64,000 nt of DNA from Kribbella pittospori (lineage in GTDB: Bacteria > Actinomycetota > Actinomycetes > Propionibacteriales > Kribbellaceae). The stretch is from contig NZ_SJKB01000003.1 of the NCBI RefSeq assembly GCF_004331465.1, positions 124,001 through 188,000 on the forward strand, in the 5' to 3' direction. The notes below the pieces were generated by a model that saw only the letters and a program-made list of their open reading frames with translations, searched no databases and had not been told where the DNA came from. Positions 55,806 to 64,000 of the stretch are shown piece by piece. Position numbers and translations under genes: made by a program. Within the stretch, counting starts at the first letter, position 1; each line of letters opens with the position of its first letter.

Positions 55806-56471
55806 TCAGCCGAGCCACCCCGGGCGGACGAGGCCGGTCTGGTAGGCGACCACGACGAGCTGGGCGCGGTCGCGGACGCCGAGCTTGATCATGGCGCGGC
55901 TGACGTGGGTCTTGGCGGTCGCCGGGCTGAGCACGAGGCGCTCGGCGATCTCGTCGTTCGACAGGCCCTCGCCGACCAGGGCGACGATCTCCTTCTCGCG
56001 TTCGGTCAGGACGTCGAGCTCCTTGCTGGCGTGCGGCTGCCGGCTCCGCGTCGCGAACTCGGCGACCAGCCGCCGGGTCACGCCGGGGGAGAGGAGCGCA
56101 TCGCCGCGCGCCACCACCCGCACCGCCTGCAGCAGCTCGACCGGTTCCGTGTCCTTGACCAGGAACCCACTCGCCCCGACCCGCAGCGCCTCGAACACGT
56201 ACTCGTCCAGATCGAACGTCGTCAGGATCACCACATGGACGTCGGCCAGCGTCTCGTCGGCCCCGATCAGCCGAGTCGCCTCCAGCCCGTCGGTCCCGGG
56301 CATGCGGATGTCCATCAGCACGACGTCCGGCTTCTCCGCCTGCGCGACCGCGAACGCCTCGGCGCCGTCGGACACCTCACCGATCACCGTGATGTCGTCC
56401 TCGGCGTTCAGCAACGACCGGAACCCGGCCCGCACCAACGCCTGGTCATCCGCCAGCAGCACCCTGATCAT
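55806..56471 (-). CDS. NarL family response regulator (second of two)
   Basis: 221 residues. Receiver domain with DD at residues 8-9, phospho-acceptor Asp54 in VVLMDIRMPGTDG and the late Lys (LVKDTEP). C-terminal LuxR helix-turn-helix (LTEREKEIVALVGEGLSNDEIAERLVLSPATAKTHVSRAM). Lies 39 nt after the first response regulator and 85 nt before the ABC genes on the same strand. About half-identical by eye to the first regulator, so it is a diverged duplicate. Confidence 0.95.
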   Translation of the reverse strand: MIRVLLADDQALVRAGFRSLLNAEDDITVIGEVSDGAEAFAVAQAEKPDVVLMDIRMPGTDGLEATRLIGADETLADVHVVILTTFDLDEYVFEALRVGASGFLVKDTEPVELLQAVRVVARGDALLSPGVTRRLVAEFATRSRQPHASKELDVLTEREKEIVALVGEGLSNDEIAERLVLSPATAKTHVSRAMIKLGVRDRAQLVVVAYQTGLVRPGWLG

Positions 56472-56510
56472 GCGCTCACGCTAGAGCATGCGTCAGGCCA
56501 AGCCGCTCCG

Positions 56511-57176
56511 TCAGGCGAGTCCGGCGTCGTGCGCGAGGAGGGCGATCTGGGTCCGGTTGCCGAGCTCGAGCTTGGTCAGGATGTGCGAGATGTGCGCCTT
56601 CACCGTCGCGAGGCTCATATACAGCTCGGTGGCGATCTGCGCGTTCGCCTTTCCTTGCGCGACCGCGAGCATCACGTCGTACTCCCGTGGTGACAGCCGC
56701 TCGAGCGCCTGCTGTGCCGTCGTGTGTGCGTCGGCCTGCGTGGCCGCGCGGTCCATCAGCCGCCGGGTGATCGCCGGCGACAGGATCGGGTCGCCCGCGG
56801 CCACCCGCCGTACGGCGTCGACGATCTGCGCCGGCGGGGTGTCCTTCAGCAGGAACCCGCTCGCCCCGGCGCGGAGCGCGTGCAGCACGTTCTCGTCGGT
56901 GTCGAAGGTCGTGAGTACGACGACCTCCGGCGGATTGGTCCTGGCCCGGAGCCGGCGGGTCGCGACGATGCCGTCCACCCGGGGCATCCGCAGATCCATC
57001 AGCACGATGTCCGGGAAGTGCGCGTCCACCGCGGCGGGTACCTCGTCTCCGTCGGCCGCCTGACCGACCACCGCGATCCCGTACGCCCCGTCGAGCATCA
57101 TCTCCAGGCTGGCCCGGACGAGCGCGTCGTCGTCCACCACCAGCACGCGGATGGTCGCGTTCTCGGTCCCGGTCAT
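56511..57176 (-). CDS. NarL family response regulator (partner of the kinase)
   Basis: 221 residues from ATG 57176. Receiver with DDD at 15-17, phospho-acceptor Asp61 in IVLMDLRMPRVDG and LLKDTPP; C-terminal LuxR helix-turn-helix (LSPREYDVMLAVAQGKANAQIATELYMSLATVKAHISHIL). The start overlaps the stop of the histidine kinase gene (ATGA), making it the cognate partner. Confidence 0.95.
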   Translation of the reverse strand: MTGTENATIRVLVVDDDALVRASLEMMLDGAYGIAVVGQAADGDEVPAAVDAHFPDIVLMDLRMPRVDGIVATRRLRARTNPPEVVVLTTFDTDENVLHALRAGASGFLLKDTPPAQIVDAVRRVAAGDPILSPAITRRLMDRAATQADAHTTAQQALERLSPREYDVMLAVAQGKANAQIATELYMSLATVKAHISHILTKLELGNRTQIALLAHDAGLA

Positions 57177-58303
57177 GCAGGCCACGGTAGCGAGGCTTCG
57201 AGCCGGAACCCGCCGCCGGGCGCCCTTCCATGGTCGAGCGTGCCGCCGGCCAGATGGACCCGCTCGGTCAGACCGACCAACCCGGTCCCGCTGCCCGGGG
57301 TGAGCGACGTTCCGTTCGACGCCGGGTTGATCAGCTCGATCCGCAGGCCGTCGCCCGGCCCGCCGGCCACGGTCAGCCGGACCGGATGCCCGGCCGCGTG
57401 CTTGCGTGCGTTCGTGAGCCCTTCCTGCACGACTCGGTACGCCGTCCGTCCGGTTGCCGGAGGCAACGTCGTGGCGTCGGCGACATGGTCGTCGTACGAG
57501 ACCGTCGTACCCGCCTCGCGGGACTCGGCCACCAGCGCGGGGAGATCGCCGAACGTCGGTTGCGGCCGCCCGCCGGGCAACTCGTCGATCTCGGTGTCGC
57601 GCAGCACGCTGATCACCTCCCGCAGTTCGTCGAGCGCCTGGTGGACGCCGGAGCGGATGACCCCGGCGGCCTTGGCGAGCTTCTCCGGCGACGAGTCCGG
57701 CCGGTACTCGAGGGCACCGGCGTACGTCGCCAGCAGGGACAACCGGTGTGCGAGGACGTCGTGCATCTCGCGGGCCATCTGGGTCCGCTCCAGAGTGCGC
57801 GCCTCGGCGACCCTGCGACCCTGCTCGGCCTCGGCGCGGTCGGCGCGCTCACGCAGGGAGTCGACGAGTTGCCGGTGGGCTTGGGTCCACTGGCCCCAGC
57901 CGAGCAGCGCGGCGTGGACGGCGACGTCGAGGATGGCGAACCACAGGTAGGTGATGTTGCCGTTGGGGCGCCAGAGCCCCTGGACGAGGTGGCCGGCGGT
58001 CCCGGCCAGCGCGACGAGGGCCGCCGTACGCAGCGGGAATCGTTGGGCAACGGTCAGTGTGCCGACAGTCGACGGGGGAGTGGCGGCGGGGGAGAGGGTG
58101 GCAAGTACGGCCAGGCCGACCGCGGTGGACAGCGGCCGTCGGGGCAGCAACAGGAGGAGTCCGGTCGAGACGATCCCGACGATGATGTCGAGCGGTAGCC
58201 ATTGCGTGTCGTCGGTGCTGGCGACCCGGCCGTAGATGGTCGCGGCCGACAGGACTCCGACAACGGCCACGCCGACCAGGAACGCCCACCGATTCCGCCT
58301 CAC
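57173..58303 (-). CDS. sensor histidine kinase (DesK/NarL type)
   Basis: 376 residues. Several N-terminal transmembrane helices (WAFLVGVAVVGVLSAATIYG and following), dimerisation/phosphorylation helix REMHDVLAHRLSLLATYAG with the phospho-histidine, and an HATPase domain with YRVVQEGLTNARKHA (N box) and GSGTGLVGLTERV. GTG 58303 is preferred because GGAGG (58315-58319) precedes it; an ATG at 58321 would place that site inside the gene. Together with the overlapping regulator it forms a cell-envelope sensing pair. Confidence 0.92.
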   Translation of the reverse strand: MRRNRWAFLVGVAVVGVLSAATIYGRVASTDDTQWLPLDIIVGIVSTGLLLLLPRRPLSTAVGLAVLATLSPAATPPSTVGTLTVAQRFPLRTAALVALAGTAGHLVQGLWRPNGNITYLWFAILDVAVHAALLGWGQWTQAHRQLVDSLRERADRAEAEQGRRVAEARTLERTQMAREMHDVLAHRLSLLATYAGALEYRPDSSPEKLAKAAGVIRSGVHQALDELREVISVLRDTEIDELPGGRPQPTFGDLPALVAESREAGTTVSYDDHVADATTLPPATGRTAYRVVQEGLTNARKHAAGHPVRLTVAGGPGDGLRIELINPASNGTSLTPGSGTGLVGLTERVHLAGGTLDHGRAPGGGFRLEASLPWPA

Positions 58304-58471
58304 CGGCGCACAAACCTCCATGCCGTTGACCCTAGGGCGGCCTCCGGTTCCTCACCACCGACCAAAGTCGATCCCTTCCAGACTTCGGGCCACCCCACCC
58401 GAGCCCCGCGGCCGATGCCGGTACGCGCCGCCCTCAGCCACCGTGATCCCACCACCAACCACGGAGGCACC

Positions 58472-58776
58472 ATGGCAACCAACCTCACCCAACCAGACAT
58501 CAAGCAGATTCGTGTTACCGGTCGCAGCCGGCTCTTGGTCGTTGGAGTAACAGCGGCGGCCGCTCTGGCGCTGTGGGCGATCCTGGCTCCACTCGCCGGC
58601 ATCACCCTGGAAGCACAGCAGGGAGCCCTGATGCACATCGGCGCCGGAGCGGTCTTCTTCGCCTCGGCCGCGATGGCCTTCGCGGGCTCGGCCTTGCCTC
58701 ACTCCACTTTGTGGTCGGCGCGGCGATCATCCTCGGCCTGCGTCGCACCGCTTTGACCGCGCAGGAACGCTGCTAA
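58472..58776 (+). pseudogene. DUF6069-like membrane protein gene, frameshifted and shortened
   Basis: ATG 58472 follows GGAGG and reads 94 residues with two hydrophobic segments (LLVVGVTAAAALALWAILAPLAG; IGAGAVFFASAAMAFAGS), as at the start of DUF6069 proteins. From about 58690 the membrane-like sequence LASLHFVVGAAIILGLRRTAL continues in another frame to a stop at 58776, whereas the original frame ends at 58756 in non-membrane sequence. The middle part of the family also seems missing. Best read as a gene with an internal deletion and frameshift. Confidence 0.6.
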
Positions 58777-59477
58777 GGGGTCTGCAGCTGGGCGGCCTGG
58801 TAGAAGCCTCGGATATGCGCGGTCACCAAGTCGGCCGCGCCCTCCGGCTCACCCGCCCGGATCGCCGCCACGATCGCGCGGTGCTCGCCCCGCAGCGTGA
58901 CGGCCATCGCCTCCCAGTCCGGCAGATTGGGTACGGCGGCCAGCACGTACCCATGAATCGCGGACCGCAACGACGCCATCACCGCGGCGATCAACACGTT
59001 CCCCGCCAGCCCGGACAGCGCCACATGGAACTCCGCGTCGAGCAGATGGAACTCCTCCGGCGACAAGCCATCGGCGTCCATCCGGTCCAGCAAGTCATCG
59101 GCGACCTTCAACTCGGCCGCGTCCAGCCCTGGCGCACGCCCGGCGGCCTCCCGCGCGGACCACGACTCCAGCAGGATCCGGGTCTGTACGACGTCGCTCA
59201 TCGGCAGGTGATTTGTTGCCAGGTGCAACCGCAGTACGGCGGTCAGCGGCGACACCGGCTCCGCGACGATCACCGCACCGGCCTCCGGACCGGATCCGGT
59301 CGCCGTCCGCACCACGCCCATCGCCTCGAGCACCCGGACGGCCTCACGCACCGACGGCCGGCTGATGCCGAGCTGCTCGGCCAGCGTCCGTTCACCGGGC
59401 AGCCGTCCGCCGATCCGCAACCGGCCGGCGGCCAGGTCGGCCTCGACCCGGTGCAGCACCAGTTCGTAGTTCTTCAC
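58773..59477 (-). CDS. GntR/FadR family regulator, LldR-like
   Basis: 234 residues. N-terminal winged helix (RLPGERTLAEQLGISRPSVREAVRVLEAMGVV) and a C-terminal FCD ligand domain with DAEFHVALSGLAGN and GEHRAIVAAIRAGEP, which carry the metal-binding aspartate and histidines. GTG 59477 matches the family start; the longer frame would run through the operator palindromes. Divergent from an L-lactate dehydrogenase gene, and the intergenic sequence contains two palindromes of the TGGTCnGACCA type used by LldR-like repressors. Likely represses lldD until lactate is present. Confidence 0.92.
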   Translation of the reverse strand: MKNYELVLHRVEADLAAGRLRIGGRLPGERTLAEQLGISRPSVREAVRVLEAMGVVRTATGSGPEAGAVIVAEPVSPLTAVLRLHLATNHLPMSDVVQTRILLESWSAREAAGRAPGLDAAELKVADDLLDRMDADGLSPEEFHLLDAEFHVALSGLAGNVLIAAVMASLRSAIHGYVLAAVPNLPDWEAMAVTLRGEHRAIVAAIRAGEPEGAADLVTAHIRGFYQAAQLQTP

Positions 59478-59515
59478 GCGACAACCCCCGCCTCGGTTGT
59501 GGGCGACTCTACCTG

Positions 59516-59553
59516 TGTGGTCGGACCACAGGCTATGCTGTGGTCCGACCACA
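59516..59553. promoter_or_regulatory. two perfect palindromic operators for the GntR regulator
   Basis: TGTGGTCGGACCACA (59516-59530) and TGTGGTCCGACCACA (59539-59553), each a perfect 7-bp inverted repeat round one base, centres 23 bp apart. They flank TATGCT (59534-59539), a likely -10 of the lldD promoter. Confidence 0.88.
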
Positions 59554-59602
59554 CGATCAGGTGCGCCTGGTCGTCCGCCGAACCGGCCGTTCCGGAGTTC
59601 TG

Positions 59603-60817
59603 ATGACCGATCGACAGCTGCCCAAATGGTCCGAGCTGAAGCCTCTGCTGCGGCCGAAGCCGATCACGGTGAACGCAACCGACCGCCGGCTGGAGAAGGC
59701 GCTCACCATCGCGGACCTGCGGACGATCGCCAGGCGGCGGACGCCGCGGTCGGTGTTCGACTACACCGACGGTGCCGCCGAGGCGGAGATCAGCCTGCGC
59801 CGCGCGCGCCGGCTGTTCGCGGAGATGGAACTGCAGCCGTCGATCCTGCGGGACGTGTCCGACATCGACCTCGGGACGTCGATCCTGGGCGGGCGCTCCG
59901 AGCTGCCGTTCGCGTTCGCGCCGACCGGGTTCACCCGGATGATGAACCACGAGGGCGAGAGCGCGGTCGTCAAGGTCGCCGAGGAGATCGGCATCCCGTA
60001 CGCGCTGTCGACCATGGGCACCACCTCGATCGAGGACGTCGCCGCGGCCGCTCCGGACGCGCGGAAGTGGTTCCAGCTGTACGTGTGGAAGGACCGCGAC
60101 GCCGGTGAGGACCTGGTGAAGCGTTCGGCCGCCGCGGGGTACGAGGCCTTGATGCTGACGGTCGACGTGCCGGTCGCCGGTGCGCGGCTGCGCGACGTAC
60201 GCAACGGCTTCACCATCCCGCCCCAGCTGACGGCGAAGACTGTGCTGGACGCGTCGCTGCACCCGGCGTGGTGGGCCAACCTGCTGACCACGCGGCCGCT
60301 GACGTTCGCGTCGCTGTCCACCTGGGACGGCACGGTCGCTGAGCTGCTGGACAAGCTGTTCGACCCGACGATGACCATCGACGACCTCAACTGGCTGCGC
60401 TCGATCTGGGACGGCCCGCTGATCGTCAAGGGCATCCAGACAGTCGACGACGCCCGCCGGGTGGTCGATGCCGGCGCGGACGCGATCGTGCTGTCCAATC
60501 ACGGCGGCCGGCAGCTCGACCGGGCTCCGACACCGCTGCGCATCCTCCCGGACGTTCGCAAGGCAGTGGGCAGTGACGCCGAGGTATACCTCGACACCGG
60601 CATCATGTCCGGCGCAGACATCGTGGCCGCGATCGCTCTGGGTGCGGACGCGTGTCTGGTCGGCCGTGCGTACCTCTACGGCCTGATGGCCGGCGGCCAG
60701 CGGGGTGTGGCGCGTGCTGCGGAGATCCTGACCAAGGAGGTCCGTCGCACGATGGCGCTGCTCGGCGTCTCGCAGGTGGCGGACCTCAACCCGTCACACG
60801 TCCGCCTGCCGGAGTAG
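59603..60817 (+). CDS. lldD: L-lactate dehydrogenase, FMN-dependent (LldD2-like)
   Basis: 404 residues. Alpha-hydroxy-acid oxidase fold. Visible: TPRSVFDYTDGAAEAEISL, APTGFTRMMNHEGE, KWFQLYVWKDRD, VPVAGARLRDVRNGF, VKGIQTVDDA, SNHGGRQLDRAP with the catalytic histidine, and LDTGIMSGADIVAAIALGAD. The whole pattern is closest to mycobacterial LldD2. Membrane-associated respiratory enzyme feeding electrons from lactate into menaquinone. ATG 59603 has CGGAG 5 nt upstream. Controlled by the divergent GntR gene. Confidence 0.93.
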   Translation: MTDRQLPKWSELKPLLRPKPITVNATDRRLEKALTIADLRTIARRRTPRSVFDYTDGAAEAEISLRRARRLFAEMELQPSILRDVSDIDLGTSILGGRSELPFAFAPTGFTRMMNHEGESAVVKVAEEIGIPYALSTMGTTSIEDVAAAAPDARKWFQLYVWKDRDAGEDLVKRSAAAGYEALMLTVDVPVAGARLRDVRNGFTIPPQLTAKTVLDASLHPAWWANLLTTRPLTFASLSTWDGTVAELLDKLFDPTMTIDDLNWLRSIWDGPLIVKGIQTVDDARRVVDAGADAIVLSNHGGRQLDRAPTPLRILPDVRKAVGSDAEVYLDTGIMSGADIVAAIALGADACLVGRAYLYGLMAGGQRGVARAAEILTKEVRRTMALLGVSQVADLNPSHVRLPE

Positions 60818-60820
60818 GCG

Positions 60821-61966
60821 CTACAGCGGCAGGTTGGCGATGATGCGCAGGCCGCCCGTCGGTGTGCGGGTGGCCGTGAGTGTCCCGCCGAGGGCAGTGG
60901 CTCGCTCACGCATGCCGATGATGCCGTTGCCTTCCTTCGGCGCGCCTGCGAGGGACTGACCGTCGTCGTCGACCTGCAGTACGAGCGACTGTTCGCCGTA
61001 CTGGATGCGGACGGTCGCCTCGCTCGCCTTGGCGTGCCGGACGATGTTGGTGAGCGACTCCTGGATGATGCGGAATGCGGCCCGGTCCAGTCCGGTCGGG
61101 AGCGGATGCGGGTCGCCGTGGACGACGGTGTGTACCTCGAGCCCGGCCATCGACGTCCGGTTGACCAGATGCTCGAGCCGCTCGAGTCCCGCGACCGGTT
61201 GACGTGGTGCGGTCTCGTCGGACTGCCGCAGGATTCCGACGATCGAGCGCAGCTCCACCAGGGCTTCCTTGCTGGCGTCCTTGATCGCTGACAGCGCCGG
61301 TCCGGCCTGTTCGGGCTGCCGGTCGACCAGATGCAGGGCGGTCGAGGCCTGCACGTTGATCAGCGAGATGTGGTGCGCCACAACGTCGTGCAGCTCCTGT
61401 GCGATCCGCAGCCGTTCCTCACCGGCCTTGCGTAGTTCGGCCTCCCGCCGGGTCCGGGCCGCAGCCATGACGCGGTCGCGGTGCGCGCGGAAGAGCTCGG
61501 CGATGAACCCGAGTACGACGAAGCAGGTGGCGACGAGGAGAACCTGGTACACACCGTCCTCGTTGATCCCGAGGATCAACCGGCCGAGCAGATGTCCGAC
61601 GTACAAGGTGATGAGGCCGGTCCAGCCGGCCAGCCGGTAACCGCGCCGGATCACGCTGAAGACCGCGATCACGAACGCGAAGATCACCGGGCCGTACGCG
61701 TACTGCATCAGCATGTAGACGAGCGTCGAGCCGACCGTTGCCCACAGCACCGGGATCGGCCGCGTCTGCAGCCAGTACAGCGACACCGTCCCGATCAGCA
61801 CCAGCACGACCATGAACCAGTCGGCGGCCCGGCGATCCGGCTCGCCCCGGGACGCGCCGAGCGAGCCCACCACGCCGATCAAGGAGAGCACCAGCGGCAA
61901 CGCGATACGCCGCACCCGGGCCATGGCGGTGGGTGCGGTTCCGGTTGTCGGCGTAGTCGTGCTCAC
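60821..61966 (-). CDS. orphan sensor histidine kinase (DesK/NarL type)
   Basis: 381 residues. About five N-terminal transmembrane helices (IALPLVLSLIGVVGSLGA, WFMVVLVLIGTVSLYWLQ, VLWATVGSTLVYMLMQYA, VLLVATCFVVLGFIAELF), phosphorylation helix AQELHDVVAHHISLINVQAS, and HATPase motifs FRIIQESLTNIVRHAKASE and GNGIIGMRERATALGG. No response regulator is next to it; lldD converges 3 nt away. It may signal to the second response regulator at 55806-56471 or to one elsewhere. Confidence 0.93.
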   Translation of the reverse strand: MSTTTPTTGTAPTAMARVRRIALPLVLSLIGVVGSLGASRGEPDRRAADWFMVVLVLIGTVSLYWLQTRPIPVLWATVGSTLVYMLMQYAYGPVIFAFVIAVFSVIRRGYRLAGWTGLITLYVGHLLGRLILGINEDGVYQVLLVATCFVVLGFIAELFRAHRDRVMAAARTRREAELRKAGEERLRIAQELHDVVAHHISLINVQASTALHLVDRQPEQAGPALSAIKDASKEALVELRSIVGILRQSDETAPRQPVAGLERLEHLVNRTSMAGLEVHTVVHGDPHPLPTGLDRAAFRIIQESLTNIVRHAKASEATVRIQYGEQSLVLQVDDDGQSLAGAPKEGNGIIGMRERATALGGTLTATRTPTGGLRIIANLPL

Positions 61967-62050
61967 AGTACGAAACCGTACGGGGCCGCGCGGTCAGGTG
62001 TCATCGTCGCCACGGAGTACTTCGTTCTGCTCCGCCCGGAGTATCCGGAG

Positions 62051-62689
62051 TCAGTACTTGACTTGGTAGATCTTCTCCTCGTACGCCTTGCCGTAGTACT
62101 CCTCCAGCTCGGCCAGGTCGGTGTCCGTCCGCTCCAGGGTCTTCGAGATGGTGGCGCGGTTCGCCATCGCGGTCGGGTCCCAGGTCTCGGGCTTCCACAA
62201 CTGCGAGCGCAGGAACGCCTTCGAGCAGTGATGGAAGACCTCCTCGATCTCCACCAGCAGCGCGAGCTGCGGCCGGTTGCCCTTGACGATCATCTCGTCG
62301 AAGAACGGCGCCTCGCGCACGATCCGGGCCCGGCCGTTGATCCGGAGCGTGTCACCGCGGCCGGGGATGAAGTAGACCAGGCCGACGTGCGGGTTGGACA
62401 GGATGTTGGTGAAGCCGTCGACCCGCCGGTTGCCGGCGCGCTCGGGGATCGCGATCGTGCTGTCGTCGAAGATCTTGGTGAACCCGGCCGGGTCGCCCTT
62501 CGGCGAGACGTCGCAGCTGCCGTCGGCCGCGGACGTCGCGATCAGGCAGAACGGCGAGACCGACAGCCACTGCCGGTCGAGCTCGTGGAGCTCCTTGCGG
62601 GTCTTGTTGGCGGCGGCGCCGAGCGGCTGCGGGACCACGCTGCGCAGCTCGTCGTACGTCGTGATCTCGACCAGTCCGGGGATGTCCAT
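62051..62689 (-). CDS. pyridoxamine 5'-phosphate oxidase family protein (FMN/F420-binding split barrel)
   Basis: 212 residues. Split-barrel features: LSVSPFCLIATSAADGSCDVSPKGDPAGFTKI near residue 42, IAIPERAGNRRVDGFTNILSNPHVGLVYFIPGRGDTLRINGRA, the DR2398-like pattern of PPOX proteins with pyrimidine-type or flavin cofactor. The C-terminal part (HHCSKAFLRSQLWKPETWD) is typical too. Reaction unknown. ATG overlaps the stop of the MFS gene (ATGA), so both are co-translated. Confidence 0.88.
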   Translation of the reverse strand: MDIPGLVEITTYDELRSVVPQPLGAAANKTRKELHELDRQWLSVSPFCLIATSAADGSCDVSPKGDPAGFTKIFDDSTIAIPERAGNRRVDGFTNILSNPHVGLVYFIPGRGDTLRINGRARIVREAPFFDEMIVKGNRPQLALLVEIEEVFHHCSKAFLRSQLWKPETWDPTAMANRATISKTLERTDTDLAELEEYYGKAYEEKIYQVKY

Positions 62690-63921
62690 CAGACGGCGTT
62701 CTCCTCTACCGGCAACGGCTGGTCCGCCTCGCTGACGGTCCTCGTCCGTGCGGCCCATCGTACGGCGGGACCAGTTGCGCAACTGGTCCCCAGGAACAGT
62801 GCTCCGACAGCGATCCAGCCGATCGGACCCCATCCGAGGACCACGGTTGTCAGCAGTGCCGGACCGAGCATCCGGGCGATCGCGGGGCCGGTGCCGAAGA
62901 AGCCCTGGTACTGCCCCTGCTTGTCGGCCGGCGCCAGTCCGAAGCTGATCTCCCACGCCCCGGACGCCAGCTTCATCTCGCCGAGCGTCAGGAGTGCGGC
63001 TGCGACGACCAGGACGACGGCTGCGGTCCAAGCGGCCATCTTGGCGGCGGAGATGGCGAACACCGCGCAAGCGGCCAGCATCGCGACTCCGGCGTACCGG
63101 ACCGAGCGGGTGGCGGTGCGCAGGTCCCGCACGCTGCGGGCGATCCGCACCTGGAAGAACGTGACTCCGAGCGTGTTGACGATCAGCAGCGAGGCGACCA
63201 CCCAGTCCGGTGCGTCTGTGTGCGAGACGATCCACAGCGGTGCCACCAGGCTGAGCAGCGGCATGAACAGCAGCATGATCGAGTTCAGCAGCGCGAGGAC
63301 GGCGTACGGGCGGTCGTGCAGTACTGCGAGACGCGGCTCGCCCATCACGCGCACTGTGACCGCCACTGATGGGACGCGGTGAAGGAGACGGGCCGCGATC
63401 AGGAAGCTGAGTGCGTCCAGCGCGAAGACCGTCAGGTACGCCGTTGAGGTATCGAAGCGGAGCGCGATCCCGCCGAGTGCGGCGCCTACTGCGAGTCCGG
63501 CATTGACTGTGGACTGCAGGAAGGCCCGGATGCGGGTGCGCTCGGCCGGCGTGACCAAACCGGCGAGGAGTGCCTGCCGGGCGGCGGTGAGACCGGTCTG
63601 GCTGCAGGCGTAGACGATCGCGGCGACCAGGAACAGGGCGAAGCTGCGGACGAAGAGGAACGAGGCGACCGAGGTTGCGGTCGTCAGGGCGAGCAGGACG
63701 GCTGTGCCGCGAGGGCCTCGGCGGTCGGCGAGGTTGCCGAGCGGGACACCGGTGAGGAAGCCGACCAGCCAGGCGATCGTGAGGCCGAGGCCGACCTCGG
63801 CGGTCGACAACCCGACGACCCGGGTGAAGAAGAGCGCCGACGTGACGATGAACGCCCCGTCACCGACCGAGTTGGCCAACTGCGCCATCGCGAGATCGCG
63901 AGGAGCTCCAGCCGGCGGCAA
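62689..63921 (-). CDS. MFS transporter (N-terminus may extend past the window)
   Basis: 410 residues from TTG 63921, with about twelve helices: SVGDGAFIVTSALFFTRVVGL, PLGNLADRRGPRGTAVLLALTTA (motif A), SLVAPLWIVSHT, GEMKLASGAWEISFGLAPADKQGQYQGFFG. Exporter of unknown substrate. The frame stays open to the right edge with no ATG, GTG or TTG upstream of 63921, and the upstream peptide is low-complexity (RSGRGGTRRSSGAGS), so the true start could lie outside; TTG 63921 is the only start inside the window. Overlaps the PPOX gene by 1 nt of the stop. Confidence 0.88.
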   Translation of the reverse strand: MPPAGAPRDLAMAQLANSVGDGAFIVTSALFFTRVVGLSTAEVGLGLTIAWLVGFLTGVPLGNLADRRGPRGTAVLLALTTATSVASFLFVRSFALFLVAAIVYACSQTGLTAARQALLAGLVTPAERTRIRAFLQSTVNAGLAVGAALGGIALRFDTSTAYLTVFALDALSFLIAARLLHRVPSVAVTVRVMGEPRLAVLHDRPYAVLALLNSIMLLFMPLLSLVAPLWIVSHTDAPDWVVASLLIVNTLGVTFFQVRIARSVRDLRTATRSVRYAGVAMLAACAVFAISAAKMAAWTAAVVLVVAAALLTLGEMKLASGAWEISFGLAPADKQGQYQGFFGTGPAIARMLGPALLTTVVLGWGPIGWIAVGALFLGTSCATGPAVRWAARTRTVSEADQPLPVEENAV

Positions 63922-64000
63922 GATGCTCCCGGCGCCGCTGCTGCGGCGTGTGCCGCCGCGCCCGCTGCGGATGGTGCTGCGTTCGCCGCGGATGCTCCCA

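Overview
The window is about 64 kb of very GC-rich DNA from an actinobacterium. The markers are a BldD regulator with its cyclic-di-GMP signature, an mIHF gene directly before gmk and rpoZ, a PriA that has lost its ATPase motifs, a pyrR-pyrF operon containing a small membrane-protein gene between pyrC and carA, many GTG and TTG starts, and 1-4 nt stop/start overlaps. Gene content and codon style fit the Propionibacteriales, most likely Kribbella or a close relative; that placement is inference.

Layout. 1-3.4 kb: a truncated berberine-bridge-type FAD oxidoreductase, an ADP-ribosylglycohydrolase, a tiny secreted peptide and a Phd/PIN toxin-antitoxin pair. 3.4-10.7 kb: shikimate genes aroC-aroK-aroB, then a Gfo/Idh/MocA oxidoreductase and a HelD-like RNA polymerase remodeller, then a TetR gene overlapping aroQ. 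10.9-13.6 kb: a LuxR-type regulator, a PIMT-like methyltransferase of the lanthipeptide-associated (FxLD) type and a membrane-anchored hypothetical. 13.7-25.5 kb: efp-nusB, bldD on the other strand, then the complete de novo pyrimidine operon pyrR-pyrB-pyrC-(membrane protein)-carA-carB-pyrD-pyrF, started by a PyrR-binding RNA hairpin and closed by a strong intrinsic terminator. 25.5-29.2 kb: DUF4037 protein, divergent LysR/EamA pair, two paralogous lipoproteins. 29.3-37.2 kb: mihF-gmk-rpoZ-coaBC, two accessory genes (GNAT, winged-helix), metK and priA. 37.3-43.4 kb: divergent ArsR/MFS pair, HAD phosphatase, DUF1707 protein, beta-propeller-like lipoprotein and a secreted C39-like peptidase. 43.5-46.5 kb: def-fmt-rsmB. 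46.5-49.8 kb: two DMT transporters and a cysteine-desulfurase-like enzyme. 49.8-54 kb: a sugar operon (alpha-galactosidase-like enzyme, ROK regulator, GH125 mannosidase). 54-58.3 kb: a NarL-type two-component system with two response regulators and an ABC-2 exporter. 58.4-60.8 kb: a broken DUF6069 gene and a GntR/lactate dehydrogenase pair around two perfect palindromes. 60.8-64 kb: an orphan histidine kinase, a PPOX-family protein and an MFS transporter running toward the right edge.

Logic. Conserved housekeeping blocks (aro, efp-nusB, pyr, mihF-gmk-rpoZ-coaBC, metK-priA, def-fmt-rsmB) keep the usual actinobacterial order, and accessory genes sit in the joints between them. The least expected pattern is that three unrelated genes (aroB, coaBC and a YdcZ-type transporter) are each followed by tandem repeats copied from their own 3' end, stop codon included. 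No rRNA, tRNA, CRISPR array, insertion sequence or prophage was found. No stretch over 300 bases lacks a gene; the longest gaps are 14710-14984 and 10725-10980.
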